From positions 42,065-106,064 of the forward strand of contig NZ_CANLFB010000016.1 of assembly GCF_947489755.1 (NCBI RefSeq): a DNA stretch of 64,000 nucleotides, given 5' to 3'. Within the stretch, counting starts at the first letter, position 1. Each line of letters opens with the position of its first letter. Source of the DNA: an uncultured Psychromonas sp. (GTDB lineage: Bacteria; Pseudomonadota; Gammaproteobacteria; Enterobacterales; Psychromonadaceae). Below are positions 59,600 through 64,000 of the stretch, piece by piece. The notes under the pieces were generated by a model. The model was not told the DNA's origin. It was given only the letters and a program-made list of their open reading frames with translations, and ran no database searches. The position numbers were made by a program, and so were the translations under genes.

Positions 59600-60271
59600 A
59601 TGGATAATTATGAATTTCACTGGAATGTAGTATTTGATGCATTCCCACAACTATTAACAGGCGCATTTACTACCGTCCATGTGTCTGTTTTGTCTATGCT
59701 AGTAGGGATAATCATTGCCGTATTATTAGCATTAGGAAAGATGTCAGAAACCAAAGTTTTTTACCATATTGCCAATATTTGGATAGAAATCGCCAGAAAC
59801 ACCCCTGCTCTCTTTCTTATCTACATGGCTTATTTTGGTTTAGGTGCCTATGGCATACATCTTAGCCCGTACGTCTCAGTTTTTTCTGCGTTGGTATTTA
59901 TCAATGCAGGTTATTTAGCAGAAACATTTAGGGGTGGATTTCAATCCATTCCTAAAACCCAATATAGTGCAGCAAAATCGTTAGGTATGAATAGTGTTAA
60001 AGTCTACCGCTATATTATTTTACCGCAAATGTTCCGTAGAATTTATCATCCAATGACTAACCAATTTGTTTGGTCAATATTAATGAGTTCGCTTGGAATA
60101 CTCGTTGGTATGAATGAATTGTCAGGTGAAACACAGCGATTACAATCCACCTCATTCAGAACATTAGAATTCTTTATGGTAGCGGCTGTTATGTATTACG
60201 TGATCACTAAATTGGTATTACTCGCTGCTGATTTAATTGCTAAAAAAGTATTTAAAGGGGAGATATCATAA
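59600..60271 (+). CDS. Polar amino acid ABC transporter, permease 1
   Basis: A 223-residue inner membrane permease of the HisMQ type with about five membrane segments. The ATPase-contacting EAA loop is AETFRGGFQSIPKTQYSAAKSLGM (in pieces), and IEIARNTPALFLIYMAYFGLG is typical. AGAGGAT precedes ATG 59600. Its stop overlaps the next start by one base (TAATG). Confidence 0.92.
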   Translation: MDNYEFHWNVVFDAFPQLLTGAFTTVHVSVLSMLVGIIIAVLLALGKMSETKVFYHIANIWIEIARNTPALFLIYMAYFGLGAYGIHLSPYVSVFSALVFINAGYLAETFRGGFQSIPKTQYSAAKSLGMNSVKVYRYIILPQMFRRIYHPMTNQFVWSILMSSLGILVGMNELSGETQRLQSTSFRTLEFFMVAAVMYYVITKLVLLAADLIAKKVFKGEIS

Positions 60272-60921
60272 TGAACTTATTTACTCCTTTATCGTGGAAT
60301 GACACAGGGTTTATTTTAACGGGCATTTTAAATACCGTTTATATCTCTGTTATCGCTATTGTCGTCGGTAGTTTACTCGGACTTTTAATAGGATTTATCA
60401 GAGCTGAATCCAATAAAACAGTGAATGTTTGCTTAGGTGCTATTTTAGATATTTTACGCTCTGTGCCACTGATTATTCAGCTTATATTATTTAGCACCTT
60501 TATTGGTGTGATGGGGTTTCCACTGCCTCCTTTTGTTACTGGCTCAATTATACTATCGCTCTATACGATGGCATTTATGAGTGAAGTCTTCAGAAGTGGA
60601 TTTAACAGTGTTCCAACACCGATGATAAAAGCAGCTAGATCATTGGGTATGAATTACCTGCAAACGGTCAGATACATAAGAATACCCATTGGCATGAGAG
60701 CCGTCTTTCCATCTTGGATTGGTGTCGCCTTAAGTGTCATTAAAGACTCTGCACTTGTATCGGTTATTGGTTATATGGAATTACTAAGAACAGCAGAACA
60801 ATTGATATCAAGAACGCAACAACCGCTTATGATTCTGATAGGTGTAGGGTTGTTTTACTTTATGATTTCTTACCCGTTGTCGCGTTACGGTAAATATATA
60901 GAAAGGAAAATGGAAATATGA
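60271..60921 (+). CDS. Polar amino acid ABC transporter, permease 2
   Basis: A 216-residue HisMQ-type permease with five membrane segments, ILDILRSVPLIIQLILFSTF, and the EAA loop SEVFRSGFNSVPTPMIKAAR and SLGMNYLQT. It should pair with the first permease as a heterodimer. It overlaps the ATPase gene by 4 bp (ATGA). Confidence 0.92.
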   Translation: MNLFTPLSWNDTGFILTGILNTVYISVIAIVVGSLLGLLIGFIRAESNKTVNVCLGAILDILRSVPLIIQLILFSTFIGVMGFPLPPFVTGSIILSLYTMAFMSEVFRSGFNSVPTPMIKAARSLGMNYLQTVRYIRIPIGMRAVFPSWIGVALSVIKDSALVSVIGYMELLRTAEQLISRTQQPLMILIGVGLFYFMISYPLSRYGKYIERKMEI

Positions 60922-61640
60922 TTGAAATAAAAGGTGTTCATAAATCTTTCGGTGATTTAGAAGTATTAAAAGGCATTGATTTAACGGTAAACCGCGGTGA
61001 AGTAGTGAGTATTATTGGTGCGAGTGGCAGCGGTAAATCGACCCTTTTATATTGTATTAATGCGATAGAAAGCATCAATAAAGGTAACATTATTGTTGAT
61101 GGGATTGATGTACATGATAAAAAAACAGATATTAATGCATTAAGACAAAACCTAGGGATGGTATTTCAGCAATGGAACTCTTTCCCTCACTTAACCGTGT
61201 TAGAAAATGCAGCATTAGCTCCGCAAGTTGTAAAAGGTTTCAGTAAAGAAAAAGCCGAAGCGATTGCCACAAAAGAACTGACTCACGTTGGTCTAGGCGA
61301 TAAGTTACACGAGTACCCCACTAAGATGTCTGGCGGACAACAACAACGTTTGGCTATTGCAAGAGCATTAGCAATGGAGCCACCTTACATGTTGTTTGAT
61401 GAGGTCACCTCTGCACTCGATCCTGAATTAGTGGGTGAAGTGTTAGATACGTTAAGGCTGTTACGTGATGATGGGATGACCATGATTTGTGTTACCCATG
61501 AAATCGCTTTTGCAAAAGAAGTCTCAGACAAAGTAGCATTCTTCCATGAGGGTTTAATTGAAGAGATAGGTACACCTCAAGAAGTGTTAGATAATCCTCA
61601 AAAAGAGAGAACACAACAGTTCTTGAGTAAAGTGCTTTAA
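60918..61640 (+). CDS. Polar amino acid ABC transporter, ATPase
   Basis: A 240-residue GlnQ/HisP-type ATPase. Walker A is GASGSGKST (about residues 35-43), Q-loop MVFQQWNSFPHLTV, signature MSGGQQQRLAIARAL, Walker B YMLFDEVTSALDPE, H-loop CVTHE. It powers uptake through the two permeases. A terminator follows after about 85 bp. Confidence 0.95.
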   Translation: MIEIKGVHKSFGDLEVLKGIDLTVNRGEVVSIIGASGSGKSTLLYCINAIESINKGNIIVDGIDVHDKKTDINALRQNLGMVFQQWNSFPHLTVLENAALAPQVVKGFSKEKAEAIATKELTHVGLGDKLHEYPTKMSGGQQQRLAIARALAMEPPYMLFDEVTSALDPELVGEVLDTLRLLRDDGMTMICVTHEIAFAKEVSDKVAFFHEGLIEEIGTPQEVLDNPQKERTQQFLSKVL

Positions 61641-62063
61641 TGAAAGTTTAGTATTGGCCTATGTCAGTACTAAACTTCACTGCTTAAGCTATTGAGTAAA
61701 ACAATAATAGTCGTAGCATTAAATTAAAAGAGAACGTGAAAACGTTCTCTTTTAAAATCCATAAGAGACTGTAATAAAAACTGTATATTATGCTTTGTAA
61801 ACCCGTCATGAAATAGCTTCAAGTAAACCCAATAAACCGAATACCTAAACAGTAAAATTGACTTATTTTCATTCTGTTCTCATATACTAAGAAGCAATGA
61901 TATAAATCCCCTCTTTAAATGAAATAACCTTGAAATAAACAGTTTAAAGCCTCAAACTTACTACCTCTATTTTTTTAGTCATTCAGCTTAATCATACTCA
62001 ATATCTCTAATGGCAACGTCAAAAAGATTAAAGATAATTATTCAAAATTGAAATAGGAAATGA
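61641..62063. other. Intergenic region ABC operon/XdhC
   Basis: About 420 bp containing the terminator at 61726-61753. The remaining 300 bp, before xdhC, show no gene and no clear operator. Confidence 0.5.
61726..61753 (+). terminator. Terminator of the ABC operon
   Basis: AAAAGAGAACGT, loop GAAA, ACGTTCTCTTTT: a perfect 12-bp stem with a GNRA-type loop. It ends in TTTT and is the likely stop of the operon transcript. Confidence 0.85.
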
Positions 62064-63065
62064 ATGTCACATCATATTGAAGATTTACTGTCTCAGTGGA
62101 ACCAATTCCCGAATGATAAATGGGTACTAGCCGTTATCACTAACATTCAAGGCTCTTCGTATCGTAAAACGGGTGCAATGATGTTATTTCATTCCTTAGG
62201 TAAAAGTATCGGACTCGTGAGTGGTGGCTGCTTAGAAGGTGATTTGTTACGCCATGCTCAGCGCGCCCTTCAGCAGGATCAAGCCATTAATATTACTTAT
62301 GATGCTAGTGATGAATCAGATGCAAGTTATCAATTGGGTTGTGGTGGCATTGTCGATCTATTGTTAATTCCCGTGACTGCTGAAAATAACTACCTGCATT
62401 TACAGACACTAATGGAAGGATTAACGTCAACCAATTGCGAATACCACTTACCTCTAGTTAAAACAGGTACTCCAGCGGCTTCTATCTCAGCAAACGTCAT
62501 GCCAATTACCAATAAAAGGGATTATGATTTCAGTAAAAGCGCATACTGTGAATCTGACGACACTTCTGATGTAGCAGTACTCCAGATCCCTTGTCGAACA
62601 CGGTTTCATATTGCTATTTTTGGTGGCGGTTTAGATGCGCAACCTTTGGCAAAGATGGCTATACAATTAGGCTGGAAAGTCACCTTATTTGATGAGCGTT
62701 CAAGTTATGCACATCAACATCATTTCCCTGATACCCATATCATTAAACAACCCATTTCCACATTAGAAACAAAGCACTTGTTAGATATTGATGGTGTAGT
62801 GGTGATGCAACATAATTTAAGTTTAGATGCATTAGCTGTAAAATTGATTAGTCAAAGTAACCCCGCTTATATTGCATTGCTTGGACCTCGTCATCGTCGT
62901 GACCAAGTTTTTAGTAAAGCGAGTATTACTTTGAATGACTTTAACGGTTTCTTTTCAGCCCCTGCTGGGTTCAACATAGGCGGTGAGCTACCTGAATCTA
63001 TTGCATTAAGTATATTAGCTGAATGCCATGCCATTTTTCATCATCGAACCGATTTAATAAACTAA
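62064..63065 (+). CDS. xdhC: XdhC/CoxI family molybdenum cofactor maturation protein
   Basis: A 333-residue cytoplasmic protein. The N-terminal XdhC_CoxI domain has ITNIQGSSYRKTGAMMLF, SGGCLEGDLL and LGCGGIVDLLL; the C-terminal Rossmann domain (about 185-330) has IAIFGGGLDAQPLAKMA and LFDERSSYA. XdhC-type proteins bind the molybdenum cofactor, help its sulfuration and insert it into xanthine dehydrogenase-type enzymes. No such enzyme is in the window; it may lie beyond the right edge or elsewhere. AGGAAA precedes the ATG. Confidence 0.9.
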   Translation: MSHHIEDLLSQWNQFPNDKWVLAVITNIQGSSYRKTGAMMLFHSLGKSIGLVSGGCLEGDLLRHAQRALQQDQAINITYDASDESDASYQLGCGGIVDLLLIPVTAENNYLHLQTLMEGLTSTNCEYHLPLVKTGTPAASISANVMPITNKRDYDFSKSAYCESDDTSDVAVLQIPCRTRFHIAIFGGGLDAQPLAKMAIQLGWKVTLFDERSSYAHQHHFPDTHIIKQPISTLETKHLLDIDGVVVMQHNLSLDALAVKLISQSNPAYIALLGPRHRRDQVFSKASITLNDFNGFFSAPAGFNIGGELPESIALSILAECHAIFHHRTDLIN

Positions 63066-63127
63066 CGAGATGGTGACTCTTTGCTTTTTAAACGAAGAGT
63101 ATCTATAAGAAAGTAATCTGGAGCCTT

Positions 63128-63838
63128 GTGAATAACAATCTTATTGAGTCGAAAAAATTAGCGTCTCTGTCTAATGCTATCGAACAAAAGACATTAACCT
63201 TAGTATTATTAGCGGCAGGTAAAAGTAGTCGATTTAACGGCATTAAATTAGCCCAGCCAATAACTAACTTAAATACCGAGAATGTATTAGTTGAGCAACC
63301 TTTATTGCTTCATAGTTTAGATAAATTAAACTATCTAGCAGGCTATTTAACGTCACGTAATATAATAAGTAATGTTGTTGTCATATTAGGAAATCACCAC
63401 GATACATTAAGTAAATTATTACCAAGTTCTACTGCTTATATGATCAACGAAAAAAGTGCCGATGGTTTATCGACATCAGTTAAACTGGGTGTAGAAGCCG
63501 CCCTTTCTGCTAATGCTGATGGCTTATTATTAACACTGGCTGATCATATTGGTGTGACTTACCAAGACTATATAAATCTGGCTGACCTCTGGATAACGCA
63601 ACAAAGCAATGTGGGTGCATCATACCAAAATCAATTAGGGGTTCCTGCTATCTTCAACAGTGAACAATTTGAGGCTTTAACCTATCTCAAAGGTGATCAG
63701 GGAGCTAAACCTGTTCTACAACAATTAGCGAATACAGATCGATTAACCTGTTTAGATTTGCCTAATGCAATAATTGACATAGATACGCAAGATGACCTTC
63801 TACAATGGCAGCAACAACTAAAAAACCAATTTAAATAA
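63128..63838 (+). CDS. mocA: MobA-like nucleotidyltransferase (MocA family)
   Basis: A 236-residue NTP-transferase that should add CMP to molybdopterin, giving the dinucleotide cofactor of molybdenum hydroxylases. The nucleotide-binding loop is LLAAGKSSRFNGIKLAQP (about residues 27-44), with ADGLLLTLADHIGV later supplying the metal Asp, and GVPAIFN and GDQGAKPVL near the end. The start is GTG 63128 with GGAG upstream. It follows xdhC by 62 bp, a pairing common for these maturation genes; CTP-using MocA is more likely than GTP-using MobA on this context. Confidence 0.88.
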   Translation: MNNNLIESKKLASLSNAIEQKTLTLVLLAAGKSSRFNGIKLAQPITNLNTENVLVEQPLLLHSLDKLNYLAGYLTSRNIISNVVVILGNHHDTLSKLLPSSTAYMINEKSADGLSTSVKLGVEAALSANADGLLLTLADHIGVTYQDYINLADLWITQQSNVGASYQNQLGVPAIFNSEQFEALTYLKGDQGAKPVLQQLANTDRLTCLDLPNAIIDIDTQDDLLQWQQQLKNQFK

Positions 63839-63927
63839 CCTATTCTGAGATTATTAAAAAATTTATAACAAAGATAAAATTAAGGACGAGCCAAAAACAA
63901 AACACAAAAAAGCCCGAATAAATCGTA

Positions 63928-63954
63928 ATGCCGTTCACTTAAGGTGAACGGCAT
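63928..63954 (+). terminator. Inverted repeat after mocA
   Basis: ATGCCGTTCAC and GTGAACGGCAT are perfect 11-bp complements with a 5-base loop, 90 bp past the stop. No strong T-run follows, so terminator function is probable but not certain. Confidence 0.5.
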
Positions 63955-64000
63955 ATTTGCTTTTAGCTACTGGATATCTATTTTTAGATGATTTTAAACA

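Overview
The window is 64 kb of AT-rich chromosomal DNA from a gammaproteobacterium. Several gene neighbourhoods are those of enteric and vibrio-type genomes: ftsK-lolA-rarA-crcB-serS, ligA-zipA-cysZ, sodB/grxD/rnt, phoB-phoR, and rnt beside motY. MotY, the T-ring protein of sodium-driven polar flagella, together with the low GC and the marine-type genes (TRAP transporter, many exported proteins) suggests a marine, Vibrio/Psychromonas/Moritella-like bacterium. That assignment is inference; there is no rRNA here to settle it.

Layout. 1-679 is the start of a peptide-binding OppA protein, cut by the window edge. 1.5-4.2 kb holds a Nif3-family protein and an exported parallel beta-helix protein. 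4.7-6.7 kb is phoB-phoR with a strong Pho box. 7.0-11.6 kb is a three-gene operon running from a TonB-receptor-like outer membrane protein through a YfiR-like periplasmic protein to a membrane GGDEF-EAL enzyme. 11.9-15.6 kb has rdgC, purT, an SOS-controlled sulA and yaeP. 16.1-22.3 kb is the housekeeping block serS, crcB, rarA, lolA, ftsK, followed by fadR and dsbB. 23.9-28.3 kb is ligA, zipA, cysZ. 28.6-33.7 kb is sodB, grxD, rnt, motY, a methyltransferase-fold protein, rof and psiE. 34-42.4 kb is mixed: MarC, a MarR regulator divergent from a siderophore-interacting flavoprotein, a luciferase-like monooxygenase, a LysE exporter, a DUF1275 membrane protein, Dps and a second GGDEF-EAL protein.

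43-58 kb is accessory in character. It has a secreted nuclease, lipoproteins, an ethanolamine catabolic operon (eutA, a fused eutBC, then TRAP dctP-dctQ-dctM), an Nramp metal transporter and several small exported proteins. 58.4-61.6 kb is a four-gene polar amino acid ABC transporter. 62.1-63.8 kb is an XdhC/MocA-type pair that matures molybdenum hydroxylases.

The most notable items are: the single-polypeptide EutB-EutC ammonia-lyase joined to a TRAP transporter instead of a classical ethanolamine permease; the outer-membrane-to-c-di-GMP operon; two short elements of about 200 bp with related inverted ends (4214-4412 and 52119-52331), one of them next to a broken reading frame; a pair of overlapping LexA boxes before sulA; and inverted Pho boxes before phoB. 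I saw no CRISPR array, prophage, rRNA or tRNA gene, and no intact transposase.
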